NCBI GenBank assembly: GCA_029211065.1
Contig: JARGFK010000050.1
Span: 1-32,565 of the forward strand
DNA length: 32,565 nucleotides
From: Desulfobacterales bacterium
Lineage (GTDB): Bacteria > Desulfobacterota > Desulfobacteria > Desulfobacterales > JARGFK01
Reading direction: 5' to 3'
This document shows, one piece after another, positions 14,915-23,735 of this stretch. Below the pieces are notes generated by a model that saw only the letters and a program-made list of their open reading frames with translations, was not told the origin of the DNA and did no database searches. The number at the start of each line of letters is the position of its first letter. Position 1 is the stretch's first letter. A program made the translations under genes and the position numbers.

Positions 14915-17644
14915 ATGGATATATCTGAGACTTGGAACGCAGACTACATTGACGCCCAGTATCGATTGTGGAAATCAGACCCCGATGCGCTGTCACAGGA
15001 CTGGCAGTTTTTTTTCGAAGGCTTTGCATTGGCCGCTTCAGGCAAATTTGCCGCTGATGGACCCGAAGATGAACATGCCGTTTTAAAACAGGCCCGTGTG
15101 GAAGCGCTCATCTACCGATATCGGGATGTTGGACACCTGCTGGCCTGTCTGGACCCCCTTTCGGCCTGCCCGACCCAACATCCTCTCCTGGAGCTGAACG
15201 CCTTCGGTCTGTCGGAAAAAGACCTGGACAGAACTTTTTTTGCCAGGCATTTTTCAAAAACCCGACACGCCCCCCTGGGCGAGATCCTCCAGGCCCTGCG
15301 TGAGACCTACTGCCGTTCCATCGGGGTGGAATTCATGCATCTCCAGGACCCGGACGAACGGCGCTGGCTGCAGGACCGCATGGAATCGGTCCGCAATCAG
15401 CCGCAATTCGACAGTGCGTCCAGGGGCCAGATTTTGCACAAACTCCACCAGGCTACGCTCTTTGAAGCGTTTCTTCACAAAAAATATATCGGCCAGACCC
15501 GTTTTTCCCTGGAAGGCGCCGACGTCGTTATCCCCATGCTGGACCTTCTGGTCCGGCACCTGGCCCATAACGGGTGCCGCGAAATTATTCTCGGCATGTC
15601 CCACCGGGGCCGTTTGAATGTTCAGGCCCATATTTTAGACAAGACCTATGAGGAAATTTTTACTGAATTCGAACACTGCCATGACCCGGAAAGTCTTTTC
15701 GGCGCCGGCGACGTCAAATATCACAACGGCTATCTGGCTGATGTCAAGATCGGCCAGGATCGACAGATTCAGATTTTTCTGGTGAACAACCCCAGCCATC
15801 TGGAATCTGTAAATCCGGTGGTGGAGGGAGTTGCCAGGTCCCGCCAGGATTTAACCGGCGATATTGAACGCAACCGGGTCCTGCCGCTGCTGATCCATGG
15901 CGACGCCGCCTTTGCCGGGCAGGGAATCGTTGCCGAGACCCTGAACATGTCCCAACTCGAAGGGTATCACACCGGCGGGACGGTTCATCTGGTCATTAAC
16001 AACCAGATCGGTTATACCACGCTCCCTGAAAATGCCCGCTCCACCCGCTACAGCACCGATATTGCTAAAATGCTGTCGGTACCGATTTTTCACGTTCACG
16101 GTGAAAATCCCGAGGCGGCCGTTCATGCCGTTCAACTGGCCTGCGACTACCGCATGGCGTTTAAAAAGGATGTGGTCATCGATCTGGTCTGCTACCGACG
16201 CTACGGTCACAACGAAGGGGATGAACCGTATTTTACCCAGCCGCTCATGTACGAACAAATCAAGCAGCGGCCGCCGCTCTATCAGCTTTACACCCAAAAA
16301 CTGATGGCGGAAAACGTGATCACGGAAAAACAGACTCAAAAAATTGAAGCCACCATAACCCAAACCATCGAAGCCGCTTTTAAAGCGGTTCAGAGCGGCA
16401 CTTGCCCGTTGCCCGCATCCCGTCGATACGACGACTGGAAGGAATATCTCGGAAATTATTCCCACAAACCCCTGCAAACCGGCGTGGACAAAAAGAAACT
16501 GGTTCAATATGCCCGCAGCTTAAACACCGTTTCGTCTGAATTTTCACTCTATCCCAAGCTGCAGCGGTTATTGCAGCGGCGGCTTGAAGCGGTTGAACAG
16601 GGCAAAGGGATCGACTGGGCCTGCGCCGAAGCCCTGGCCTTTGGGTCCATTCTGGCCGAAGGACATCCCATCCGGTTAAGCGGTCAAGACAGCGGCCGCG
16701 GCACCTTCAGTCAGCGCCACAGTGCGCTGATCGACACCCAAACGGGCAAGCGCCTGATTCCTTTGAACGGAATTTCAAAAAAACAGGCCTCTTTTACCGT
16801 CTATGACAGCATGCTTTCCGAAGCCGGCATTCTGGGGTTTGAATACGGTTATTCCCTGGCCCGACCCCGGGGATTAATCCTCTGGGAGGCGCAATTCGGC
16901 GATTTTGCCAACAATGCCCAGTCCATCATTGACCTTTATATCAGTTCCGGAGAAACCAAGTGGCAGCGCCAGAGCGGCCTGGTGCTGCTCTTGCCGCACG
17001 GATATGAAGGCCTTGGGCCGGAGCATTCCAGCGCCCGTCTGGAACGCTTTCTGCAGCTTTGCGCCGAGGACAACCTCCAGGTCTGCAACGCCACCACGCC
17101 GGCCCAGTATTTTCATTTGCTGCGACGCCAGGTGCATCAGCCTTTTCGCAAGCCGCTGATCCTGATGACGCCTAAAAGTCTGTTGCGCCATCCCCTGGCG
17201 ATATCCGACCTCAGGGACCTGTCAACCGGATCCTTTCTTGAGGTCCTTGGGGATCCGGATGGCATAAAATCGCCCCGCACCCTCCTTTTTTGCAGCGGCA
17301 AAATTTTCTATGAGCTGTTGCAGCAGCGCCGGGACAAAAAACTGAAAGACTTCGCCATCATTAGGATAGAGCAGTTTTACCCGTTTCCGCTGGCGCAGTT
17401 AAAGAAAAGTCTTCAACGGTACAAAACCGTTAAAAAATGGCGCTGGGTTCAGGAGGAACCCCGGAATATGGGCGGCTGGAGCTTTATAGCCCCCCGGCTG
17501 GAGGTTCTGCTGAAACAGCCGCCGGAATATGTCGGCCGCAAGGCCTCGGCCAGCACTGCCACCGGTTATCCCAACTTATATAAACAGGAGCAGGCCGAAA
17601 TCCTTGTAAATGCATTTAGATCGTCCAAGCGCCGAAAAGGATAA
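14915..17644 (+). CDS. sucA: 2-oxoglutarate dehydrogenase E1 component
   Basis: 909 residues, normal for SucA. It decarboxylates 2-oxoglutarate with thiamine diphosphate and passes the succinyl group to lipoate on E2. The N-terminal DAQYRLWKSDPDALSQDWQ (about 13-31) is the E2/E3 docking helix. Then come GMSHRGRLNV (227-236), HGDAAFAGQG (328-337) and NNQIGYTT (362-369), all typical, with the C-terminal transketolase half around SEAGILGFEYGYS and HGYEGLGPEHSSARLERFLQ region. It is co-transcribed with the hydrolase (5 nt) and sucB (9 nt). It is striking next to the ferredoxin-dependent enzyme for the same reaction on the opposite strand. Confidence 0.95.
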   Translation: MDISETWNADYIDAQYRLWKSDPDALSQDWQFFFEGFALAASGKFAADGPEDEHAVLKQARVEALIYRYRDVGHLLACLDPLSACPTQHPLLELNAFGLSEKDLDRTFFARHFSKTRHAPLGEILQALRETYCRSIGVEFMHLQDPDERRWLQDRMESVRNQPQFDSASRGQILHKLHQATLFEAFLHKKYIGQTRFSLEGADVVIPMLDLLVRHLAHNGCREIILGMSHRGRLNVQAHILDKTYEEIFTEFEHCHDPESLFGAGDVKYHNGYLADVKIGQDRQIQIFLVNNPSHLESVNPVVEGVARSRQDLTGDIERNRVLPLLIHGDAAFAGQGIVAETLNMSQLEGYHTGGTVHLVINNQIGYTTLPENARSTRYSTDIAKMLSVPIFHVHGENPEAAVHAVQLACDYRMAFKKDVVIDLVCYRRYGHNEGDEPYFTQPLMYEQIKQRPPLYQLYTQKLMAENVITEKQTQKIEATITQTIEAAFKAVQSGTCPLPASRRYDDWKEYLGNYSHKPLQTGVDKKKLVQYARSLNTVSSEFSLYPKLQRLLQRRLEAVEQGKGIDWACAEALAFGSILAEGHPIRLSGQDSGRGTFSQRHSALIDTQTGKRLIPLNGISKKQASFTVYDSMLSEAGILGFEYGYSLARPRGLILWEAQFGDFANNAQSIIDLYISSGETKWQRQSGLVLLLPHGYEGLGPEHSSARLERFLQLCAEDNLQVCNATTPAQYFHLLRRQVHQPFRKPLILMTPKSLLRHPLAISDLRDLSTGSFLEVLGDPDGIKSPRTLLFCSGKIFYELLQQRRDKKLKDFAIIRIEQFYPFPLAQLKKSLQRYKTVKKWRWVQEEPRNMGGWSFIAPRLEVLLKQPPEYVGRKASASTATGYPNLYKQEQAEILVNAFRSSKRRKG

Positions 17645-17653
17645 GGAGTTACG

Positions 17654-19048
17654 ATGAAAATTGAAATCAAGATACCCAGTGTGGGGGAGTCCGTAAAAGA
17701 AGCGGTTCTGGTTGAGTGGTTTAAAAAAAACGGCGACTCCGTCCAGAAGGACGAACCGCTTTTCTTGATCGAAACCGATAAGGTTACCCTGGAGGTTGCG
17801 GCCGAAGCCGATGGTGTGTTGGAGATTAAGGTTTCCGAGGGTAAAACCGTCGCAATCGGCGCGGTGGTGGGAACCATCGATACCCAGGCTGCGGCTGCCA
17901 AGGGCAAAAAAGCGGCAGCCGCCGAAAAAGCGAAACCGATTGACAAAGCCCCCGAAACAGAACCCGACGAACCCGCCCCCAAACCGGCGGTAAAACAGGA
18001 AACGCCGGCGCCCGAAAAAAAAGCTGCTAAACAGCCGGAACCGCCACCGGAAGAGAGCGCTGCTAAACAGCCGGAATCGCCGGAACCTCCTCCGGCCCCG
18101 GTTGAGGATCGTGCCGAAGCAGCCCCGGCCTTGCCCCCGTCGGTGCGCCGGCTGGTAGCCGAAAAAAACATTGACGTTGCCCGCATCAGCGGAACCGGGC
18201 CCGGCGCAAGAATTACCAAGGGAGATGTGCTGCTGTATCTGGAAAGGGCCGAAAGCGGAGGTGCTGCAAAAACAGTGGACGCGACCCCGTCCCAAAAAGC
18301 TGCGACGCCCGAAACAAAACCTGCGCCGGCAGCCTCCGGCGGGGCTGAAGAAGCCGTCAGCCGCAAACCCATGAGCCCGATCCGCCGGCGCATTGCCGCC
18401 CGATTGCTGGAAGCCAAGCAGGGTACGGCCATGCTGACCACTTTCAACGATATCGACATGACCCGGGTCATGCAGGTCCGGGCGCTGCTGAAGGAAAAAT
18501 TCAAAGAAAAATACGGCGTGCCCCTGGGATTCATGTCTTTTTTCATCAAGGCGACCCTCGAAGCATTAAAAGATTTCCCGGAAATTAACGCCGCCATCGA
18601 CGGCGACGATATTGTGTATCATCATTACCATCATATCGGTATTGCCATCGGCTCCGACAGGGGCCTGGTGGTGCCGGTGATCCGTCATGCCGACCGGCTC
18701 GGCTTTGCCGAACTGGAGGGCGCCATTGTCGAATTCGTCAAAAAAATCAACGAAAAACGCCTGGAACTGGCCGATCTGGAAGGCGGCACATTCACCATCA
18801 GCAACGGCGGCATATACGGATCCCTGCTGAGCACCCCCATTTTGAACATGCCCCAGAGCGGGATCCTGGGCATGCACCGGATCGAGGACCGGCCGGTTGC
18901 CCGTGACGGCAAGGTGGAGAACCGCCCCATGATGTATGTTGCCCTGAGCTATGACCACCGCATTGTTGACGGCCGGGAAGCCGTCATCTTCTTAAAACGC
19001 ATCAAGGAATGCGTTGAAAACCCGGAACTGATCATGATGGAGATTTAA
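17654..19048 (+). CDS. sucB: Dihydrolipoyl succinyltransferase, E2 of 2-oxoglutarate dehydrogenase
   Basis: 464 residues, longer than the usual about 400 because of an extended linker. The lipoyl domain (1-75) has the lipoylation site K43 in ETDKVTLEV. A long Ala/Pro/Lys/Glu linker (about 78-155) contains an exact 18-bp direct repeat (18023-18040 and 18059-18076) encoding AAKQPE. The E1/E3-binding domain is PPSVRRLVAEKNIDVARISG (about 158-177). The catalytic domain includes HHIGIAIGSDRGLVVPVI and the active-site SYDHRIVDG (H435, D439). A second low-complexity linker separates these two domains. It starts 9 nt after sucA, with AAGGAG before the ATG, and lpd follows after 2 nt. Confidence 0.95.
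   Translation: MKIEIKIPSVGESVKEAVLVEWFKKNGDSVQKDEPLFLIETDKVTLEVAAEADGVLEIKVSEGKTVAIGAVVGTIDTQAAAAKGKKAAAAEKAKPIDKAPETEPDEPAPKPAVKQETPAPEKKAAKQPEPPPEESAAKQPESPEPPPAPVEDRAEAAPALPPSVRRLVAEKNIDVARISGTGPGARITKGDVLLYLERAESGGAAKTVDATPSQKAATPETKPAPAASGGAEEAVSRKPMSPIRRRIAARLLEAKQGTAMLTTFNDIDMTRVMQVRALLKEKFKEKYGVPLGFMSFFIKATLEALKDFPEINAAIDGDDIVYHHYHHIGIAIGSDRGLVVPVIRHADRLGFAELEGAIVEFVKKINEKRLELADLEGGTFTISNGGIYGSLLSTPILNMPQSGILGMHRIEDRPVARDGKVENRPMMYVALSYDHRIVDGREAVIFLKRIKECVENPELIMMEI
18023..18076 (+). repeat. In-frame 18-bp direct repeat in the sucB linker
   Basis: GCTGCTAAACAGCCGGAA occurs at 18023-18040 and again at 18059-18076, offset by 36 nt (12 codons), so the linker peptide gains or loses a whole unit without a frameshift. 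This is a typical source of length variation in flexible E2 linkers. Confidence 0.8.
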
Positions 19049-19050
19049 AA

Positions 19051-20475
19051 ATGGCTCAAAAAACGACCTATGATCTCATTGTTATCGGCAGCGGACCCGG
19101 CGGCTACGTGGCGGCCGTGCGGGCGGCCCAGCTCGGATTGAAAGTCGCCTGCGTTGAAAAGGAACCCCGCCTGGGCGGCGTCTGCCTGAACGTCGGGTGT
19201 ATCCCCAGCAAAGCGCTGCTGGACTCCAGTGAATACTTTCACCTGGCCGGCAGTCACTTTGCCGACCACGGCATCAAAACCGGAAAACTGACCCTCGATC
19301 TTGCCGCCATGATGGCGCGCAAAGACCGGGTGGTAAAAGAGCTGACGGATAACATCCGCAAGCTGCTGGAGGGAAACAGCATCCCCATCATTCGCGGCAC
19401 GGCCCGGCTGGCGGGTAAGGACAAGGTGGCAATCGCCCCGGCATCCGCCAAGGGAAAATCCAGGGGCCAGACCCTGCAGGCAACGCATATCCTGCTGGCC
19501 ACCGGCAGCGAGCCCATCGCTCCCACCGGCTTAAAATTTGACGGAAAACGCATCGTCACCTCCACCGAAGCCCTTGCATTTAAAGAAGTGCCGAAACATC
19601 TCGGCATTGTCGGCGGGGGGTATATCGGCCTGGAACTCGGGTCGATCTGGCGGCGGCTGGGAAGCAAGGTGACCGTAATCGAAATGCTGTCGAAACCGGC
19701 CGCCGGCCTGGACGGACAGGTGGGGCGAACCCTCCAGCGCGTTCTGACCGCCCAGGGGCTCCACTTTCGTCTTAAAACCAAAGTGGCCGCAGCCAAAGCA
19801 GGCGCCAAGGGCGTAACCCTGACCCTTCAAACGGATGAAAAAAAAGAAACCCTCACGTGTGACCGGCTGCTGGTGGCGGTGGGCCGCCGTCCCCTGACCC
19901 GGGATCTCGGCCTGGAAGCGGCCGGCGTTAAAACCGATCCCAAAAGCGGCCACGTTATGGTGGATGCCTCCTGCCGCACCAGCATCCCTTCCATCTATGC
20001 CATCGGCGACCTGATCCCGGGGCCGATGCTGGCGCACAAGGCTTCGGCTGAAGGAATTGCCGCCGTTGAATGCATGGCCGGACGGGCCGGAGAAGTCAAC
20101 TACGATACGATCCCGGCCGTGATATACACCTGGCCGGAAGTGGCCAGCGTGGGGCTCACGGAAGAGCAGGTGAAATCGCGCGACATTCCCTACAGCACCG
20201 GATCGTATCCCTTTTCAGGGGCCGGCAGGGCCCGGGCCATGGGAGAATCCGAAGGGTTTGTCAAGCTCATCGCCCATGCCAAAACCGACCGGGTGCTGGG
20301 GGTGCACATCATCGGACCGCGTGCTGCCGACATGATTGCGGAATGCGTCCTGGCCATGGAATTCGGCGCCTCATCCGAAGATATCGCCCGCACCGTGCAC
20401 GGCCACCCCACCTTTGCCGAAGCCCTTCAGGAGGCGGCCATGGCCGTTCGCAAGTGTTCGATTTACGCGTCCTGA
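19051..20475 (+). CDS. lpdA: Dihydrolipoyl dehydrogenase (E3)
   Basis: 474 residues, the usual length. It reoxidises dihydrolipoamide on E2 and reduces NAD, using FAD and a disulfide. Elements in order: FAD-binding IGSGPGGYVAA (about residues 12-22), the redox-active disulfide GGVCLNVGCIPSK (C45, C50), the NAD-binding GGGYIGLELGSIW, the second FAD motif with AIGDLIPGPMLAHKA, and the C-terminal interface HGHPTFAEALQEA with the catalytic His-Glu pair. It is the last gene of the hydrolase-sucA-sucB-lpd operon. The 62-nt gap to the convergent bicupin gene shows no convincing terminator. Confidence 0.95.
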   Translation: MAQKTTYDLIVIGSGPGGYVAAVRAAQLGLKVACVEKEPRLGGVCLNVGCIPSKALLDSSEYFHLAGSHFADHGIKTGKLTLDLAAMMARKDRVVKELTDNIRKLLEGNSIPIIRGTARLAGKDKVAIAPASAKGKSRGQTLQATHILLATGSEPIAPTGLKFDGKRIVTSTEALAFKEVPKHLGIVGGGYIGLELGSIWRRLGSKVTVIEMLSKPAAGLDGQVGRTLQRVLTAQGLHFRLKTKVAAAKAGAKGVTLTLQTDEKKETLTCDRLLVAVGRRPLTRDLGLEAAGVKTDPKSGHVMVDASCRTSIPSIYAIGDLIPGPMLAHKASAEGIAAVECMAGRAGEVNYDTIPAVIYTWPEVASVGLTEEQVKSRDIPYSTGSYPFSGAGRARAMGESEGFVKLIAHAKTDRVLGVHIIGPRAADMIAECVLAMEFGASSEDIARTVHGHPTFAEALQEAAMAVRKCSIYAS

Positions 20476-20537
20476 ATTTTCAAAGCAAAATTGGCGAGAT
20501 TAACGAACGGGAAGGCAGATAGCCCTTTTCTCTCCTG

Positions 20538-21488
20538 CTATCGCCCGACGATATTCGCATAGGTGCTTCCGATTGTCGGAAACGTTCTTTTGGCAATGTC
20601 CTCAAAGAATTTCGATCGCATTCCGAATTCGATTCGCAGCATCACAGACTCACTGCTGCCGGTATTGAAGTGCTGGTGCATGGTGACGGGGCCCTGGACG
20701 TGCAATAGCGTACCCTTTTTCCAGGGCACTTTGACCTCGTCCACGATGGAATGCCCTTCTCCTTCGAGGATATAGACATGCGCTTCCATGTGGGCGTGTC
20801 GTTCCGGAGACTCCTGCGGTTCGTCGCACATGAGGGTGGTGATCTGGGCCTCGGTGGCCTCAAAGCCGACCCCCGGATAACCCATCAAATTGACCCTGCG
20901 CGCGTGAAAGTGATCCTTCTTGCGGTCTTCATCTGTAGCCAGCCGCTGGGGGGCATCCTTCATATGCAGCACCAGTCTGCCGAGTTTATTCGTGCTGATA
21001 CCGGATATCGGCCGGGGGTCCTTGGGCTCTCCCGGCTTTATCTGGGCCGCGTCTTCATACTGAACCAGCTTGGCAAGTCCCACGAATCGTTCCAGATGAA
21101 TGGCGTTGGCTGCAATGTACCGCACAGTTCCGCTGCCCGTATTGAAATGCTGGTGCACGGCGCCGAAGGGCATGAAAAGCGTGGATCCCTTTTCCCAGTC
21201 AAATCGCTCGCCGTCAATGACCGTGCACCCATTGCCTTCGATGATGAACATGACCTCCTCGCCATGGCTGTGTTTTCCCGTTTTCCACCCTTCCGGAATT
21301 TCCACCAGCATGGTTTGGCCCCCTTGGGTAACAAAACCATTGTCCGGCGAAGCCAATAAGGCGGTCCGTTTGTCCTGCCGGGTCTCGATCCATTCGAGCT
21401 CCTCCTCGTGAATCACCTTTGGCGCTTTGGCGCGCTCTGCTTCCGTTTCGTCCCAGAATTTAAGCCAGCGATCATAGAAATTTTCCAT
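20538..21488 (-). CDS. Bicupin protein at the end of the UbiD/TTT cluster
   Basis: 316 residues from the ATG at 21488, which has GAGGAG just upstream; a longer frame to 21572 lacks a site. Two cupin domains are visible. The first has GKHSHGEEVMFIIEGNG and later MPFGAVHQHFN. The second has ERHAHMEAHVYILEGEG and VTMHQHFNTGS. Both keep the His-rich metal-binding pattern. The fold resembles the gentisate-dioxygenase-type bicupins, but the neighbouring genes look anaerobic, so isomerase, lyase or sensing roles are equally possible. The ERFDWEKG segment resembles ERYDWEQG in the single cupin at 28050-28619, which suggests shared ancestry. It lies 194 nt downstream of tctB-1; I see no clear promoter in that gap. 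Fold firm, reaction unknown. Confidence 0.75.
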   Translation of the reverse strand: MENFYDRWLKFWDETEAERAKAPKVIHEEELEWIETRQDKRTALLASPDNGFVTQGGQTMLVEIPEGWKTGKHSHGEEVMFIIEGNGCTVIDGERFDWEKGSTLFMPFGAVHQHFNTGSGTVRYIAANAIHLERFVGLAKLVQYEDAAQIKPGEPKDPRPISGISTNKLGRLVLHMKDAPQRLATDEDRKKDHFHARRVNLMGYPGVGFEATEAQITTLMCDEPQESPERHAHMEAHVYILEGEGHSIVDEVKVPWKKGTLLHVQGPVTMHQHFNTGSSESVMLRIEFGMRSKFFEDIAKRTFPTIGSTYANIVGR

Positions 21489-21682
21489 CGTTTTCTCCTC
21501 TTCTAAGTCATTGAATGTTCTTGTTCTTGAATTTGGTTTTATCTGTAATATTAAGATGTCCGGCTCATACAAATTTCAATGCATAACAGCAAACATATTC
21601 TCTATAATCCTTATACTGACAAGCTTTTGCGGCGGCAGAGAGTTATCGGTGCGGGTATAAACCAAAATTTAGCATTTATTCT

Positions 21683-22186
21683 TTAACCACTTAAAAAAAA
21701 TCCTTTATATAGCGGAATGGATAGCACTTTTATGAAGATGATGTACATTACCAGCATGGTTCCCAATGGCAGACTCAGGGATAATTTCCACCCTTGTGCA
21801 TATCTGAATTTCAGGAAAATAAAAATAAACAGAGGCAGGCCCACCATGATGCCCGCCAGCATAATCAACATCACTGCGACACCCAGCCATAAAAATATTT
21901 CGAGTTCCTTACGGCTTCTTTCGGCATCGTCCGATTCGATATTCTTCTTAGCCTTCCGGCCCCTACTTGAAATATTTTCTGCATCAAGGCCGCCCAATTC
22001 TGAATATTTCCTTGATAGGTTCGGAAAAAAATCCAGCAGCGCTTGAAATCCCGTAAGCAGAACCATCGGAATCCCGACTATCAGGGGGAAAATTCTAGGC
22101 GTTCGGCTGTAGTTCATTCCGATCAGGACATAGCCGACTGTTATGATGAATAAAAAAATATTTAATAACCTTCCGCCGTATTTCAT
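21683..22186 (-). CDS. TTT transporter small membrane subunit, TctB type (copy 1)
   Basis: 167 residues from the ATG at 22186, preferred over the TTG at 22192 because GAGGT lies 9 nt upstream of the ATG. Four hydrophobic segments are visible: near the N-terminus (LLNIFLFIITVGYVLIG), residues about 30-50 (PLIVGIPMVLLTGF), 100-130 and the C-terminus. A charged loop (SRGRKAKKNIESDDAERS) sits in the middle, the usual TctB layout. It partners the TctA directly upstream (6 nt gap) and the TctC beyond that. Sequence conservation in TctB is low, so the call relies on topology, length and position. Confidence 0.8.
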   Translation of the reverse strand: MKYGGRLLNIFLFIITVGYVLIGMNYSRTPRIFPLIVGIPMVLLTGFQALLDFFPNLSRKYSELGGLDAENISSRGRKAKKNIESDDAERSRKELEIFLWLGVAVMLIMLAGIMVGLPLFIFIFLKFRYAQGWKLSLSLPLGTMLVMYIIFIKVLSIPLYKGFFLSG

Positions 22187-22192
22187 GGTCAA

Positions 22193-23668
22193 TTACCTCG
22201 TTTTCATCTTTCGGAATAAGACCGGCGCGATCATGGTCAACATAATGATAATAATCAATATCATACAGATCGGGCGCATAAAAAATAACCACCCATAGAG
22301 TTTGATGGACATATGCAGGTATCTCTCAACGATGGTTCCAAGAACGATTCCGATGATCAGCGGCGCCCGGGAATAACCGTTTCTTTTCAACATATAACCC
22401 AGAAATCCAAATCCCACCGCCAGAAAAATATTTTCAATCTCATTGCCGTCCACATACGAACCGACCAGACAAACCGTGGTGATCATGGGCACCAGGATAT
22501 ACACCGGCAGAAATGTAAGCCGGGCAATGGGGCCGCAAAACGCCAGGCCGATGAGGGTGGTCAGCACATTTGAAATCGCCAGGACACTTGCCAGGGCAAA
22601 GGTATAATTCAGCTTAGTGGTCAGCATTTCAGGACCGGGCACCAAGCCCAGCATAACAAAAACGCCGAGCAGGATAGCCATGCCGGCGCTACCGGGGATC
22701 CCAAAGGCAACCGTTGGAATCAAAGCGCCGCCTTCTTTTGAATTGTTGGCGCTTTCCGGCGCCAGGATGCCGTCTACCGCACCCTGGCCGAACATGTCTT
22801 TTTCTTTCGAAGTCTTGGCGGCAAGACCGTAAGCTGCCAGGTTGGAAACCGTCCCTCCCAAGCCCGGTACAATCCCGATCAGTGTTCCCAGTGCACTGCA
22901 CTGCAACAGCACCGGCCAGTGACTAACAGTATCTTTGATTCCCTGCCAGATCAGGCGCCATTGTGAATCGCCCATTTCCACATCTGAAATGCTTGAACCC
23001 TTTGCCATGAGCATGGCAAGCTCGGGAAAGGCAAAAAGTCCCACAACAACCGGAATTAACGGAACACCATCCCAGAGGACCAGTTGCCCGAAAGTATAAC
23101 GGGGAATGCTGGTGATGGGATCAAGTCCCACAAGGGACAGCATCAATCCCAGCCCCCCCGCAATTAACGCTTTAATGAGTGAGCCTCCTCCTAAAACGAC
23201 AATAAAGGCAAGTCCCACAAATGCCATAATAAAATATTCCGGAGAAGACAGCGCCATGAGCAGGATTCGCATAACCGGAATCGATGCCACCAGTACCACG
23301 AAACCAAAGAGGCCGCCAACGGCGGAGCTGGTGGCGGCGATGCTCAGTGCCCGGGCGGCCTCTCCTCTTTTGGCCATCGGGTACCCGTCCCAGCAGGTAG
23401 CGATGGCCTGTCCGGTTCCCGGTGTATTGATAAGAATGGCGCTGATGGAACCGCCATATTCGACGGCAACGTGTGCGCCTAACAACAGACTCATGGCCGT
23501 TGCTGGATTCATACCGATAACAAACGGAATTAAGACAGCCAGGGAGGTCTGCCCTGAAAGACCGGGTATGGAGCCAAAAACAATTCCGACCAATATTCCC
23601 ATAGTCATAAACAGCATGTTTTTCATGGTGAGTATCATCATCAGCCCGTCAAAGGCAGCATCTATCAT
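22193..23668 (-). CDS. TTT transporter large membrane subunit, TctA type (copy 1)
   Basis: 491 residues, the normal size, with about 11-12 hydrophobic segments. The family signature GGSISAILINTPGTGQ is near residues 73-88, and AYGLAAKTSKEKDMFGQG with PESANNSKEGGALIPT lies in the middle of the protein, both typical of TctA. It forms the ion-driven permease for a carboxylate delivered by TctC. AAGGAGAGG precedes the ATG at 23668. It sits between tctC-1 (67-nt gap) and tctB-1. It is clearly paralogous to the TctA at 25411-26880, yet not a recent duplicate, since many positions differ. Confidence 0.92.
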   Translation of the reverse strand: MIDAAFDGLMMILTMKNMLFMTMGILVGIVFGSIPGLSGQTSLAVLIPFVIGMNPATAMSLLLGAHVAVEYGGSISAILINTPGTGQAIATCWDGYPMAKRGEAARALSIAATSSAVGGLFGFVVLVASIPVMRILLMALSSPEYFIMAFVGLAFIVVLGGGSLIKALIAGGLGLMLSLVGLDPITSIPRYTFGQLVLWDGVPLIPVVVGLFAFPELAMLMAKGSSISDVEMGDSQWRLIWQGIKDTVSHWPVLLQCSALGTLIGIVPGLGGTVSNLAAYGLAAKTSKEKDMFGQGAVDGILAPESANNSKEGGALIPTVAFGIPGSAGMAILLGVFVMLGLVPGPEMLTTKLNYTFALASVLAISNVLTTLIGLAFCGPIARLTFLPVYILVPMITTVCLVGSYVDGNEIENIFLAVGFGFLGYMLKRNGYSRAPLIIGIVLGTIVERYLHMSIKLYGWLFFMRPICMILIIIIMLTMIAPVLFRKMKTR

Positions 23669-23735
23669 GAACCCTCTCCTTTACATCGCCTAAACGGTTT
23701 CCAGTCCCAACCGCAAGAGGTATAGATATGGTATA

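Noticed and set aside
17566-18597. Minus-strand open frame of 343 codons opposite sucB
   Set aside because: Low-complexity Ser/Ala/Gly composition is the mirror of the sucB linker; sucB itself is unmistakable.
20476-20545. Possible terminator between lpd and the bicupin (GATAGC...GCTATC)
   Set aside because: Six-base arms with a long loop, overlapping the bicupin stop region and lacking a T-run; too weak to call.
20538-21488. Bicupin as gentisate 1,2-dioxygenase
   Set aside because: Only the fold supports it; the neighbouring genes point to anaerobic chemistry and no ring-cleavage partners are seen.
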